A stretch of 64,000 nt of DNA from Psychroserpens sp. SPM9. GTDB lineage: Bacteria > Bacteroidota > Bacteroidia > Flavobacteriales > Flavobacteriaceae. Under the pieces are notes generated by a model that searched no databases, was not told where the DNA came from, and worked only from the letters and a program-made list of their open reading frames with translations. The stretch lies in the NCBI RefSeq assembly GCF_025153525.1, contig NZ_JANZNR010000004.1, positions 1 through 64,000 of the forward strand, given 5' to 3'. Below, piece by piece: positions 38,103-47,272 of the stretch; position 1 is the first letter of the stretch, and each line of letters begins with the position of its first letter. The translations under genes were made by a program, and so were the position numbers.

Positions 38103-38918
38103 ATGAAGAAATTAGTTTACTTATTTGCCATTGTAGTAACGTTCAACTCGTGTAGCGAATTTCAAAAGGCGTTAAAGTCTGAAGATATCAAAACCAAGTT
38201 CGAACTAGGTACTAAGCTATACGAAGAAGGGAAATACAATAAGGCCAATCGTTTGTTTGCTCAAATTGTACCTAATTATGCTGGAAAGCCTCAAGCTGAA
38301 AAGTTAATGTATATGTATGGCAAAACATTTTATTTAACCAAACAATACTTAGCTGCTGGGTATCAGTTATCTCGTTTTGAGAAAAGCTACCCGCAAAGTG
38401 AAAAGGTGGAAGAGGCTGCATTTTTGTCGGCTAAAAGTTATTATGACGTATCGCCTGTTTACAGTAAAGAACAGCAAGAAACCATCGAAGCACTGGAAAA
38501 ATTGCAATTGTTTGTAAATAAATATCCAGACTCAGAATACTTAGCACAAGCTAATGAATTGATTAAGGAATTAGATTATAAACTCGAACGAAAAGCTTTT
38601 GAAATAGCAAAACAATACAATCAAATTGCTTATTTTGAGTCTTCCGATTATGAAGCTGCTATCAAAGCATTTGATAATTTTTTAGCGGATTATCCTGGTA
38701 CAAGTTTTAAAGAACAAGCGATGTACTACAGATTAGATTCTGCTTATAAACTAGGCATTAATAGTATAGATGCTAAAAAAGAGGCTAGATTAAATACAGC
38801 AATGAATTATTACAATTCATTTAAGAAGTTTTATCCTAATTCTGAATTTACTTCAGAAGTTGATAAAATGAACAGTGAAATGACATCAGCATTACAAGAA
38901 TACAATACGAAAAGTTAA
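38103..38918 (+). CDS. bamD: Outer membrane protein assembly factor BamD
   Basis: BamD is the essential lipoprotein partner of BamA in inserting beta-barrel proteins into the outer membrane. The 271-residue protein has a lipobox VTFNSC (Cys17) and TPR-like helical repeats: FELGTKLYEEGKYNKANRLF, YMYGKTFYLTKQYLAAGYQL, AAFLSAKSYYDVSP, and YEAAIKAFDNFLADYPG. Length is normal. It heads a conserved flavobacterial operon that goes on with the omega subunit, coaBC and a DUF4835 protein; gap to the next gene is 12 bases. Confidence 0.95.
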   Translation: MKKLVYLFAIVVTFNSCSEFQKALKSEDIKTKFELGTKLYEEGKYNKANRLFAQIVPNYAGKPQAEKLMYMYGKTFYLTKQYLAAGYQLSRFEKSYPQSEKVEEAAFLSAKSYYDVSPVYSKEQQETIEALEKLQLFVNKYPDSEYLAQANELIKELDYKLERKAFEIAKQYNQIAYFESSDYEAAIKAFDNFLADYPGTSFKEQAMYYRLDSAYKLGINSIDAKKEARLNTAMNYYNSFKKFYPNSEFTSEVDKMNSEMTSALQEYNTKS

Positions 38919-38930
38919 TTTATATATACA

Positions 38931-39260
38931 ATGGATTTAAAAAAGACCAATGCTCCTGTTTCAACAGAAACCTATGATAGAAATATCATTGATGCTCCAA
39001 CAGATAATATCTATGAAGCGATTTCTGTAATCTCTAAAAGAGCCGAGCAGATAAACACAGACATTAGACGTGAGTTGGTTGATAAACTTGAAGAGTTTGC
39101 AACTTATAACGACAGTCTTGAAGAAATCTTTGAAAACAAAGAGCAAATTGAAGTGTCTAAATTCTATGAGAAATTACCAAAGCCACACGCTTTAGCGGTT
39201 CAAGAATGGTTAGACGATAAAATTTATTACAGAAATACTGACGACGACGTTAAGGAATAA
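38931..39260 (+). CDS. rpoZ: RNA polymerase omega subunit, Bacteroidota type
   Basis: A 109-residue protein equal to the Bacteroidota-type omega subunit of RNA polymerase: a short RpoZ-like segment (NIYEAISVISKRAEQINTDIRRELVDKLEEFATYNDSLEE, residues ~27-66) followed by the lineage-specific tail PKPHALAVQEWLDDKIYYRN. Omega helps fold and assemble the beta' subunit. It lies between bamD and coaBC (7-base gap), as in other Flavobacteriia. The fit is by family pattern and neighbourhood. Confidence 0.88.
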   Translation: MDLKKTNAPVSTETYDRNIIDAPTDNIYEAISVISKRAEQINTDIRRELVDKLEEFATYNDSLEEIFENKEQIEVSKFYEKLPKPHALAVQEWLDDKIYYRNTDDDVKE

Positions 39261-39267
39261 TTCAAAC

Positions 39268-40482
39268 ATGTCTTCTATACTAAGTGGTAAAAATATACTG
39301 TTAGGCATAACTGCCGGTATAGCCGCTTACAAGACAGCTAACTTAGTTAGGCTATTTATTAAAGCAGGCGCCAACGTAAAGGTCGTTATGACGCCTGCTT
39401 CTAAAGACTTCATTACACCTTTAACCCTTTCTACATTATCTAAAAATCCTGTGCATTCTTCATTTACTAATGAAGAAAATGATAATGATATGTGGACAAA
39501 TCATGTGGAACTCGGACTCTGGGCCGATCTTTTTATCATTGCACCAGCAACAGCAAATACCATGTCTAAAATGGCTAATGGAACTTGTGATAATTTGTTG
39601 ATGGCTACTTACCTTTCAGCGAAATGTCCTGTTTATTTTGCTCCGGCGATGGACTTAGATATGTACAAGCATCAATCTACAAAGCATTCTTTTGAAACGC
39701 TTAAGTCCTACGGAAATATTATGATTCCTGCAACATCTGGAGAATTAGCCAGCGGATTAGTAGGGCAAGGTCGTATGGCAGAACCCGAAGCAATTCTGGC
39801 ATTTATCGAAGCAGATATTTTAGATCAATTACCACTCAAAGGACAAAAAGTTTTAATTACGGCTGGACCAACCTACGAAGCTATAGATCCCGTGCGTTTT
39901 ATTGGCAATCATTCCAGTGGAAAAATGGGCTTTGAAATCGCTAAAGCAGCAGCTAACCTTGGTGCTGAGGTGGTCTTAGTTTCTGGACCTTCACACGAAA
40001 CAGTAGCACATAGTTTTATTGAAGTTATTCGTGTCACAAGTGCGCAAGAAATGTATGAAGCTTGCCATCGCTATTTTGATAGCGTAGACATGGCTATTCT
40101 TTCTGCAGCTGTGGCTGATTATAGACCAAAAAATGTGGCCGATCAAAAAATAAAAAAGGCATCAGCAACGTTTAGTATTGAGTTGGAGAAAACGAAGGAT
40201 ATTTTAAAATCTTTGGGAGCCATTAAAAAAGAACAGTTTCTTGTAGGTTTTGCTTTAGAAACTAATAATGAACTGGAACATGCTAAAGGAAAATTAGAAT
40301 CTAAAAACCTGGATTTAATTGTTTTAAATTCTTTAAACGATAAAGGCGCAGGTTTTGGTGGTTCAACAAATAAAGTTACTTTTATAACACGGTCTTTAGA
40401 AATCGTTCAGCACGAACTTAAATCTAAAACAGAAGTGGCTCAAGATATAATGCAACAAATTTTAAAACAAACACATGCGTAA
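39268..40482 (+). CDS. coaBC: Phosphopantothenoylcysteine synthetase/decarboxylase
   Basis: This bifunctional enzyme (Dfp) makes phosphopantothenoylcysteine and decarboxylates it to phosphopantetheine in coenzyme A synthesis. The 404-residue protein has the FMN-dependent decarboxylase domain (1-185; GITAGIAAYKTANL, catalytic histidine in NHVELGLWAD, APATANTMSKMANG) and the synthetase domain (190-404; ITAGPTYEAIDPVRFIGNHSSGKMG, SAAVADYRP). Its last 8 bases overlap the DUF4835 gene. The pathway's last enzyme, coaE, is at 55983. Confidence 0.96.
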   Translation: MSSILSGKNILLGITAGIAAYKTANLVRLFIKAGANVKVVMTPASKDFITPLTLSTLSKNPVHSSFTNEENDNDMWTNHVELGLWADLFIIAPATANTMSKMANGTCDNLLMATYLSAKCPVYFAPAMDLDMYKHQSTKHSFETLKSYGNIMIPATSGELASGLVGQGRMAEPEAILAFIEADILDQLPLKGQKVLITAGPTYEAIDPVRFIGNHSSGKMGFEIAKAAANLGAEVVLVSGPSHETVAHSFIEVIRVTSAQEMYEACHRYFDSVDMAILSAAVADYRPKNVADQKIKKASATFSIELEKTKDILKSLGAIKKEQFLVGFALETNNELEHAKGKLESKNLDLIVLNSLNDKGAGFGGSTNKVTFITRSLEIVQHELKSKTEVAQDIMQQILKQTHA

Positions 40483-41362
40483 TTATTTATTTATTCTTTT
40501 ACTGTTAGTTTCATTAGGATCATGGTCGCAAGAACTCAATTGTGAAATTGTTGTAAATGCCCAGCAAACCGGTAATGAAAACGTACAGATTTTTAAAACG
40601 CTAGAACGTCAATTAAAAGAATTTGTAAATAATACGCAGTGGACCAACAAAACTTTTAAAACACAAGAGCGTATCGATTGTAGCATGGTTATTACCATTA
40701 CTAATTATGATACCGATGTGTTTCAGGGAACACTTCAGGTGCAAAGTTCAAGACCTGTGTTTGGTTCTAATTACGGATCGCCAGTTTATAACTATAATGA
40801 TAAAGAGTTTAATTTTCAGTATTTAGAATTTCAGAATTTTGTTTACAACCCCAACCAATTTGAATCAAATTTGGTCTCAATGATAGCATTTCATGTCTAT
40901 ATGATTCTTGGTTTAGATGGTGATACTTTTGCTCCAAATGGTGGCGAAACGTATTTTAAACAAGCCCAAACAATTTTAAACTATTCACAGCAAAATAATT
41001 CGAAAGGCTGGAAGCTTTCTGACGGACAACAAACACGTTTTGTATTAATCGACAATATGTTGTCGCCAACCTTTCAACCGTTTAGAGACGCTATGTATAC
41101 ATATCATCGTCAAGGTTTAGATGCAATGAGTACAGATGCTAAAAAAGGAAAACAAAATGTGGCTGAATCGATGACAACACTGCAATCGTTAAACAGCCGT
41201 AGGCCAAATTCTTATTTAATGCGTGTGTTTTTTGATGCGAAAGCAGATGAAATTCAGCAAGTGTTCTCTGGTGGTCCAATAGTTAATGTTGCCGAATTAA
41301 TTGAAACCTTAACAAAAATTGCGCCTATGCATGCTTCAAAATGGCGCAAAATAAAATTCTAA
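40475..41362 (+). CDS. DUF4835 family exported protein
   Basis: A 295-residue exported protein with a signal peptide (about 1-18, ending GSWSQ) and the DUF4835 signature ELNCEIVVNAQQTGNENVQIFKTLERQLKEFVNNTQWT (starts near residue 20). Later motifs: YGSPVYNYNDKEFNF, FEQ-like region and FRDAMYTYHRQGLDAM near 205. No enzymatic motif. It is the conserved fourth gene of the bamD-rpoZ-coaBC block in Flavobacteriia, and the constant company of bamD and recN makes an envelope role plausible but unproven. Confidence 0.88.
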   Translation: MRNYLFILLLLVSLGSWSQELNCEIVVNAQQTGNENVQIFKTLERQLKEFVNNTQWTNKTFKTQERIDCSMVITITNYDTDVFQGTLQVQSSRPVFGSNYGSPVYNYNDKEFNFQYLEFQNFVYNPNQFESNLVSMIAFHVYMILGLDGDTFAPNGGETYFKQAQTILNYSQQNNSKGWKLSDGQQTRFVLIDNMLSPTFQPFRDAMYTYHRQGLDAMSTDAKKGKQNVAESMTTLQSLNSRRPNSYLMRVFFDAKADEIQQVFSGGPIVNVAELIETLTKIAPMHASKWRKIKF

Positions 41363-41433
41363 GCGTTTATTATAGTTTAGGTAAATTTCTGTAATTTCAA
41401 TCTGTATAATTTACAAGTTTATTCGTATTAATG

Positions 41434-41467
41434 TTTTGCATTTAATAACTTGTAATGAGTAAATTTG
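41434..41467 (+). promoter_or_regulatory. Promoter of recN
   Basis: TTTTG (41434-41438), a 21-base spacer and TAAATTTG (41460-41467) make one of the best two-part Bacteroidota promoters in this window, 31 bases before the recN ATG. Confidence 0.7.
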
Positions 41468-41498
41468 CATGGTACCTATAAACGGTTTCTACTAACTT

Positions 41499-43151
41499 AT
41501 GCTGACACAATTATCCATAAAAAATTATGCCCTTATTGATGAACTCCATGTGAGTTTTAATAGCGGACTTACAATTATTACTGGTGAAACAGGAGCTGGT
41601 AAGTCTATTCTGTTGGGTGGATTATCGTTAATCATAGGGAAACGTGCCGATTTGAGTTCGGTTAAAGATGCGACGAAAAAATGTGTTATTGAAGCGACAT
41701 TTGACATTGCTAAATACAATTTAAAATCGCTTTTTAATAGTGAAGATTTAGATTATGAATCGCTTACCATCCTTAGGCGTGAGATTTTACCATCAGGCAA
41801 ATCCAGAGCTTTTATCAATGATACTCCTGTGAATTTGGATAGCCTTCAATTGTTAGGGGAACGTTTGCTGGATATCCATTCTCAACACCAAACCTTACAG
41901 TTGACTAATGATAATTTTCAGTTTCAGATTATTGATGCCTTAGCCGAAAACAACGATGTACTAAATCAGTATAAATTAGCACTTAAAACCTTTAAAAAAC
42001 TTGTTGTGGAATTGGAAACTCTTCAGCAGCAAAAATCCGAAGCCATTAAAGAGCTCGATTATAACTTGTTTCTTTTAAAAGAACTTGAAGATGCTAAACT
42101 AGTGACTGGTGAACTCGACACTTTAGAGAGTGAATATGAAACCCTTAATAATATTGAAGAGATTAAAGATAAATTGTCGCATTCACATCAATTATTAAGC
42201 AATGATGATATAGGTGTTGTGTCTCACCTTACTGAAGTCAAAAGTCAGCTCTCAAAGCTATCTGGCTACGGAACATCGTACAACGACATTTTTAATCGGG
42301 TTACTAGTAGTTTGATTGAGCTGGACGATGTACTTTCAGAAATTGAAAGTCTGGAAGCAAACCTGGAAGCCGATCCTAATCGCTTGGAAGTGGTGAACTT
42401 AAAACTTCAAACGCTTCATAATTTAATGCAAAAGCATACGGTGTCTTCGGTTGAAGAACTTATAGAGATTAAAGATGAGCTCACTCATAAGGTATCAGTA
42501 ACAGAGAATCTTGATGCGACTATTTCAGCAAAAGCTGATGAGATAAAAGCGACAGAGCAACAATTAAAAATACTTTCTGAAACGATTCATGCTAATAGAG
42601 TTGGGGTTATTCCTAACTTAATTAATCAGTTAGAGTCAATTTTGGCCAATTTAGGAATGCCAAATGCTAAGTTCAATATTGCATTAGAGAGCTCAAATAC
42701 GTTCTTATCTAATGGAACAGATGTGTTGCAGTTCTTATTTTCAGCTAATAAAGGTGGTCAGTTTAACGATCTAAAAAAAGCAGCTTCGGGAGGTGAGTTG
42801 TCTAGAATTATGCTGGCCATAAAATCGGTGTTATCAAAGTATACACAGTTGCCAACCATTATGTTTGATGAAATTGATACAGGCGTTTCGGGTGAGATAT
42901 CTAACAAAATGGCTCAAATCATGCAAGAAATGAGTAAAGCGATGCAAGTATTTACGATTACCCATTTACCGCAAATAGCAGCAAAAGGCGATTCGCATTT
43001 TAAAGTATATAAGGAAGATGTCAACGAGGTTACACAAACCCAACTTAAACAATTGACAGCCGATGAACGTATTGTTGAGATTGCTCAGATGCTTGGAGGC
43101 GCAAATGTTTCTAATTCGGCAATAGAACATGCCAAGCAATTACTCAATTAA
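41499..43151 (+). CDS. recN: DNA repair protein RecN
   Basis: RecN is an SMC-like ATPase that joins DNA ends during double-strand-break repair. The 550-residue protein has Walker A GETGAGKSILLGG (near residue 31), a long coiled coil (about 160-370, Leu/Glu/Lys-rich), the signature SGGELSRIMLAIKSVL (near 430) and Walker B PTIMFDEIDTGVSGE (near 452), then ITHLPQIAAKGD. Length is normal. It has its own promoter and lies just before fabI. Confidence 0.96.
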   Translation: MLTQLSIKNYALIDELHVSFNSGLTIITGETGAGKSILLGGLSLIIGKRADLSSVKDATKKCVIEATFDIAKYNLKSLFNSEDLDYESLTILRREILPSGKSRAFINDTPVNLDSLQLLGERLLDIHSQHQTLQLTNDNFQFQIIDALAENNDVLNQYKLALKTFKKLVVELETLQQQKSEAIKELDYNLFLLKELEDAKLVTGELDTLESEYETLNNIEEIKDKLSHSHQLLSNDDIGVVSHLTEVKSQLSKLSGYGTSYNDIFNRVTSSLIELDDVLSEIESLEANLEADPNRLEVVNLKLQTLHNLMQKHTVSSVEELIEIKDELTHKVSVTENLDATISAKADEIKATEQQLKILSETIHANRVGVIPNLINQLESILANLGMPNAKFNIALESSNTFLSNGTDVLQFLFSANKGGQFNDLKKAASGGELSRIMLAIKSVLSKYTQLPTIMFDEIDTGVSGEISNKMAQIMQEMSKAMQVFTITHLPQIAAKGDSHFKVYKEDVNEVTQTQLKQLTADERIVEIAQMLGGANVSNSAIEHAKQLLN

Positions 43152-43154
43152 TAC

Positions 43155-43162
43155 TATCTTTG
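43155..43162 (+). promoter_or_regulatory. Promoter -7 box of fabI
   Basis: TATCTTTG matches TAnnTTTG, 37 bases before the ATG and just after the recN stop. Confidence 0.6.
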
Positions 43163-43199
43163 AAAACTTAATATCAACGAACTAAACAATTATAATAGC

Positions 43200-44015
43200 A
43201 TGTCATACAATTTATTAAAAGGAAAACGAGGAATTATATTTGGCGCATTAGACTCAAATTCAATCGCCTGGAAAACAGCAGAACGCGTACATGAAGAAGG
43301 TGGAACCTTTGTACTTACAAATGCTCCAATTGCTATGCGTATGGGGCAAATTAATGAATTGGCTGAAAAAACGGGATCTCAAATTATTCCTGCTGATGCA
43401 ACTTCTGAAGAAGATTTACAAAACCTTGTAGAACAATCTATGGAAATTCTTGGCGGTAAAATTGATTTTGTTTTACATTCTATCGGGATGTCAATAAATG
43501 TTAGAAAAGGAAGAGCTTATACCGATCAAAAATATGACTGGACCCAAAAAGGAACAGATGTGTCTGCCATGTCATTTCATAAAGTGATGCAAACTTTATA
43601 CAAGGCTGATGCGATGAACGAATGGGGAAGCATCGTAGCTTTAACCTACATGGCTGCTCAACGCGTGTTTCCAGATTATAATGATATGGCAGATAATAAG
43701 GCTTATTTAGAAAGTATCGCACGTAGTTTTGGGTATTTCTTCGGAAAAGATAAAAAAGTACGCGTGAATACGATTTCGCAGTCTCCAACACCAACTACTG
43801 CAGGGCAAGGAGTTAAAGGTTTTGATGGTTTTATCGCTTATGCCGAAAAGATGTCGCCATTAGGAAATGCGACAGCAGAAGACTGTGCTAATTATACAGT
43901 GACACTATTTAGTGATTTAACCAAACGTGTTACTTTGCAAAACCTATACAATGATGGAGGCTTTAGTAACATGGGAGTAAGTGATGCTATCATGGATAAG
44001 TTTACAGAAGAGTAA
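43200..44015 (+). CDS. fabI: Enoyl-[acyl-carrier-protein] reductase (NADH)
   Basis: FabI reduces the trans-2-enoyl-ACP double bond, the last step of each fatty-acid elongation cycle. The 271-residue SDR-fold protein has the FabI-type coenzyme loop (LDSNSIAWKTAERVHEEG) and the active-site region TYMAAQRVFPDYNDMADNKAYLES with the Tyr and Lys spaced as in FabI. C-terminal part QSPTPTTAGQGVKGF is close to the substrate-loop region. Length is normal. It has its own promoter and terminator. Confidence 0.95.
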   Translation: MSYNLLKGKRGIIFGALDSNSIAWKTAERVHEEGGTFVLTNAPIAMRMGQINELAEKTGSQIIPADATSEEDLQNLVEQSMEILGGKIDFVLHSIGMSINVRKGRAYTDQKYDWTQKGTDVSAMSFHKVMQTLYKADAMNEWGSIVALTYMAAQRVFPDYNDMADNKAYLESIARSFGYFFGKDKKVRVNTISQSPTPTTAGQGVKGFDGFIAYAEKMSPLGNATAEDCANYTVTLFSDLTKRVTLQNLYNDGGFSNMGVSDAIMDKFTEE

Positions 44016-44032
44016 ATCTCTATTTCATATTG

Positions 44033-44070
44033 AAAAGCCATTATATTAGTATTAGTATAATGGCTTTTTT
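44033..44070 (+). terminator. Terminator of fabI
   Basis: A perfect 13-bp stem (44033-44045 with 44056-44068) followed by a T-run, 17 bases after the fabI stop. Confidence 0.88.
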
Positions 44071-44101
44071 TATGTGTTTTAGTCGTGCTTTTTTGCGTTT
44101 A

Positions 44102-44110
44102 ATCGATTAA
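44102..44110 (+). promoter_or_regulatory. ATCGATTAA motif upstream of the first T9SS island gene
   Basis: ATCGATTAA followed 9 bases later by CTTTTT. Its end is 71 bases from the ATG at 44182; an identical motif lies 72 bases before the gene at 52529. No standard TAnnTTTG box is visible between motif and gene. Confidence 0.3.
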
Positions 44111-44181
44111 GATGTTAAGCTTTTTCAAGGTTAGAATTAATTGAATTAACTTCAATGATTACTAATTTAAAACTTTTTACT

Positions 44182-46917
44182 ATGAAAAAAAATACGTTAA
44201 TTTTCTTATTAACCTTAGCCTTTACTTTGCAAGGCTATGCTCAGGTTTGTAGTAGTTTTAGTTCTACAACTACAGATACTACCACTTTTATTGACGAGGT
44301 TTCTACATCGGGAGCTGTGACCAATATTTCTAACCTGGGTACGGGTTTAAATGCAGCAGATGATAGGTACCAAGATTTTTATGATACTAATGCGGTAACT
44401 TCTTTTGCTGATGGCGCTTTTGGTTTAACTGTAGCTATTGAAGGCGGAACGGTTGGTTGTGCAATTTGGGTAGATTGGAATAATGATGACACTTTTGATG
44501 TTGCTACAGAAGGTGTATTTAACACCACAAGTTATTCTAACGGACCTTTTGAAGCATCTATAACGGTGCCTACGGGGACAGCTAATGGTGACTATCGTAT
44601 GCGAATTATGATCGATTGGAATGATTCTAATCCAGATGATGAGCCTTGTTCTTTTCAATTTGCTAGTGGAAGAGGAGAAGTAGAAGACTATAAAGTAATA
44701 GTTGGTGATCCTGTTACAGATACCTTAGACTTTTACAATTTACAATTCCCTACTGGAGCAAATTCGTCGCCATTAGGAGATACGTACCTTGTCTATGCTC
44801 AGGCTTATGAGGCAGGTTTAACCGATGTGACTGCAGGTCAGTCTCCTGGAATATCAGCTTGGATTGGATATAGTGACACTGATACAGATCCTAGTTTAGA
44901 AGTTGGATGGACATGGATTCCTGCAGATTTTAATGTTGAAGTCGGAAATAACGATGAATATTTTACAAATTTAGCTGATGGTCTTGCAGAAGGTACTTAT
45001 TACTATGCAAGTCGTTTTAGCCTTAATGGCGGTCCGTTAACTTATGGAGGCGCAGGTGGCGCTTGGAATAATGATTCTGGAGTTTTAACAATAACACCAC
45101 CTACACCACCAGCAAATGATGAATGTTCTGATGCTATAGGCTTAACAGTTAATGCCGATTTTAGTTGCGATGTTGTAACTAGCGCAACGGTTGTAGGAGC
45201 TACAGCTTCTCCGCAACCTGATGATGCGACTGGTACTCCCGACAATGACGTTTGGTTTACCTTTGTTGCAACAGGAACTAATCATAGAATTTCACTTTTA
45301 AATATTACTGCTGTTATTGGAACTTCAGTAGATATGGGAATGAGTGTTTTTGATGATGCTGCAGGATGTAATATGACAGCTACAAATGAAGTTGGGGAGA
45401 GTGATCCAAATATACTTAACTTAACAGGTCTAACTGGTGGAAACACTTATTATGTTAGAGTATATGGATGGGGATCAACCAATACAGCGCAAACAGATTT
45501 TGATATCTGTATAGGAACACCACCACCAGCTCCAGGGAATGATTTATGTGAAAATGCTACAGTTATTGCTTGTGGTGATACGCTTATAGATCAAACCACA
45601 ATATCTGCTACAGGTGGAAGTGGTACATCTTGTAATGGTTCAATTGGAGATGATGTTTGGTATCAATTTACAGGTAATGATAATGATGTTACTATTACTG
45701 TAGATGCCTCTGTTGAAGAAGCTCAAATTGGTGTCTTTGAAAGCACAGACGGAACTTGTGGCGGATTCACCTTAGGTTCTTGTATTGCTTCGGTTGATGA
45801 TTTAGGAGGAAACCCTACATCGGTTACTTTTGCTGCTGCTGCAGGTAACATATATTACATACAAGTTGGACATTGGGTTAATGGGAGCCCTGGACTTGTG
45901 TTTGAAATTAGTGCTACATGTACACCATTTCCAACATGTCCAGACCCAACAGATTTGACAGCTTCTAATATAACTTTGACTTCTGCAGATTTAGGATGGA
46001 CCCAGTTAGGAGGTATATCAAACTGGGATATTGAATGGGGTATTGAAGGCTTTACGCCAACAGGAACACCAAATGTTGACGATACAGGTGATAATCCTTA
46101 TAACTTATCTGCCTTAACTGCTGAAACGTCTTATGACTATTATGTACGAGCAGATTGTGGTATGGATAATACAACAGACGTAAGTGCTTGGGTTGGTCCG
46201 TTTACATTTTTTACGGGGCATTGTGTACCATCTGGAACTAGTGAATCAACTTACATTGATAATTTTAGTACTACTGGAGGCGCAGTAAATATTTCTAATT
46301 TAGGATCTGGCTTTACAACAGGTAATTACGAGGATAATTTTGATACAGCAACTGTGAGTGGAGCATCAAATGATGTTATTGATTTTACTGTTGATATCGT
46401 TTCTGGTACAGTAGGATGTGCTGTATGGGTAGATTGGAATAATGATTTAACTTTTGATACTTCTGAGGTGTCATTTAGTACTACAGGATATTCTAACGGA
46501 CCTTTTACAGGGTCAATAACTATTCCTGATGCAACCTCAGACGGAGATTACAGAATGCGTGTGATGATTGATTTCAATGATTCTAATCCTGGTAATGATG
46601 CACCATGTTCTTTTGGTTCAGGTAGAGGTGAAGTAGAAGATTATAAGCTAACTGTAGATAATTCATTATCTGTTAATGATTTTGAAACTCTAGGCTTTAC
46701 ATATTTCCCTAATCCAGTTAAAAATACATTGACATTAAATGCTCAAAATGCTATTGATAATCTAACTGTAGTTAATATGTTAGGACAACAAGTATTGGTT
46801 ATGGCTCCAAATAGTATGGATTCTGTGATTGATATGTCTCAACTACAAACTGGAACTTATTTTGTGAAAGTTACTATAAACAACGCAACAAATACAATTA
46901 GAATAATAAAGCAATAA
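44182..46917 (+). CDS. Large secreted GEVED-domain protein, T9SS-sorted
   Basis: A 911-residue secreted protein. The start MKKNTLIFLLTLAFTLQGYAQ (ATG 44182) gives a clean signal peptide; an ATG 27 bases upstream would hide it. Then come a GEVED domain (about 85-170; CAIWVDWNNDDTFD, GRGEVEDYKV), a unique region, two PPC-like modules starting NDECSDAIGL and NDLCENATVI, a fibronectin III-like domain (CPDPTDLTASN), a second GEVED domain (CAVWVDWNNDLTFD, GRGEVEDYKL) and a T9SS type A sorting domain (YFPNPVKNTLTL, ending IRIIKQ). Acidic Asp/Asn-rich loops suggest calcium binding. Likely a surface adhesin or matrix protein. Confidence 0.9.
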   Translation: MKKNTLIFLLTLAFTLQGYAQVCSSFSSTTTDTTTFIDEVSTSGAVTNISNLGTGLNAADDRYQDFYDTNAVTSFADGAFGLTVAIEGGTVGCAIWVDWNNDDTFDVATEGVFNTTSYSNGPFEASITVPTGTANGDYRMRIMIDWNDSNPDDEPCSFQFASGRGEVEDYKVIVGDPVTDTLDFYNLQFPTGANSSPLGDTYLVYAQAYEAGLTDVTAGQSPGISAWIGYSDTDTDPSLEVGWTWIPADFNVEVGNNDEYFTNLADGLAEGTYYYASRFSLNGGPLTYGGAGGAWNNDSGVLTITPPTPPANDECSDAIGLTVNADFSCDVVTSATVVGATASPQPDDATGTPDNDVWFTFVATGTNHRISLLNITAVIGTSVDMGMSVFDDAAGCNMTATNEVGESDPNILNLTGLTGGNTYYVRVYGWGSTNTAQTDFDICIGTPPPAPGNDLCENATVIACGDTLIDQTTISATGGSGTSCNGSIGDDVWYQFTGNDNDVTITVDASVEEAQIGVFESTDGTCGGFTLGSCIASVDDLGGNPTSVTFAAAAGNIYYIQVGHWVNGSPGLVFEISATCTPFPTCPDPTDLTASNITLTSADLGWTQLGGISNWDIEWGIEGFTPTGTPNVDDTGDNPYNLSALTAETSYDYYVRADCGMDNTTDVSAWVGPFTFFTGHCVPSGTSESTYIDNFSTTGGAVNISNLGSGFTTGNYEDNFDTATVSGASNDVIDFTVDIVSGTVGCAVWVDWNNDLTFDTSEVSFSTTGYSNGPFTGSITIPDATSDGDYRMRVMIDFNDSNPGNDAPCSFGSGRGEVEDYKLTVDNSLSVNDFETLGFTYFPNPVKNTLTLNAQNAIDNLTVVNMLGQQVLVMAPNSMDSVIDMSQLQTGTYFVKVTINNATNTIRIIKQ

Positions 46918-46942
46918 GGCATAAAAGAATTTCATTATTCTG

Positions 46943-46973
46943 AAAAGAGACCAGTAATGGTCTCTTTTTTTTA
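46943..46973 (+). terminator. Terminator of the first T9SS island gene
   Basis: A perfect 11-bp stem (46943-46953 with 46958-46968), loop GTAA, then a T-run, 25 bases after the stop codon. Confidence 0.88.
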
Positions 46974-47272
46974 GTTATCGTTTGTAAAATGTTTAATCAT
47001 TATGTCAAACCATATAGATTAAATGCAGTAAAATCCGATGTTTATTAGGTGATTTTTAGGATTGTTTTGATTAAAAAATGAATTTTATTATCAATTGTAT
47101 GTCTTTTTAGTTAAAACTTTAAATAATGATTAAAACCAAATTACATCTTGTCGGCTTTTTCTTATAATTCATCGAATTGTTAATATCTTGTTAAGTCATT
47201 TTTATTCGTAAGGCTTTTAATATGAATAATTTACGTGCTGTTAATTAATTCAATAACTAAAAACCAACAAAA
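46974..47272. other. AT-rich spacer between T9SS genes
   Basis: About 300 bp after the terminator. It is AT-rich and I see no gene, RNA or repeat in it. Near the following gene it contains CATTTTTATTCGT (about 47200-47212), also present in front of membrane protein A (about 32730), and a poor TAATTTAC -7-like box near 47230. The promoter for the gene at 47273 must lie here but is not clear. Confidence 0.5.

Noticed and set aside
44155-44181. Upstream ATG for the GEVED protein
   Set aside because: It would place nine residues before an otherwise ideal signal peptide starting MKKN at 44182.
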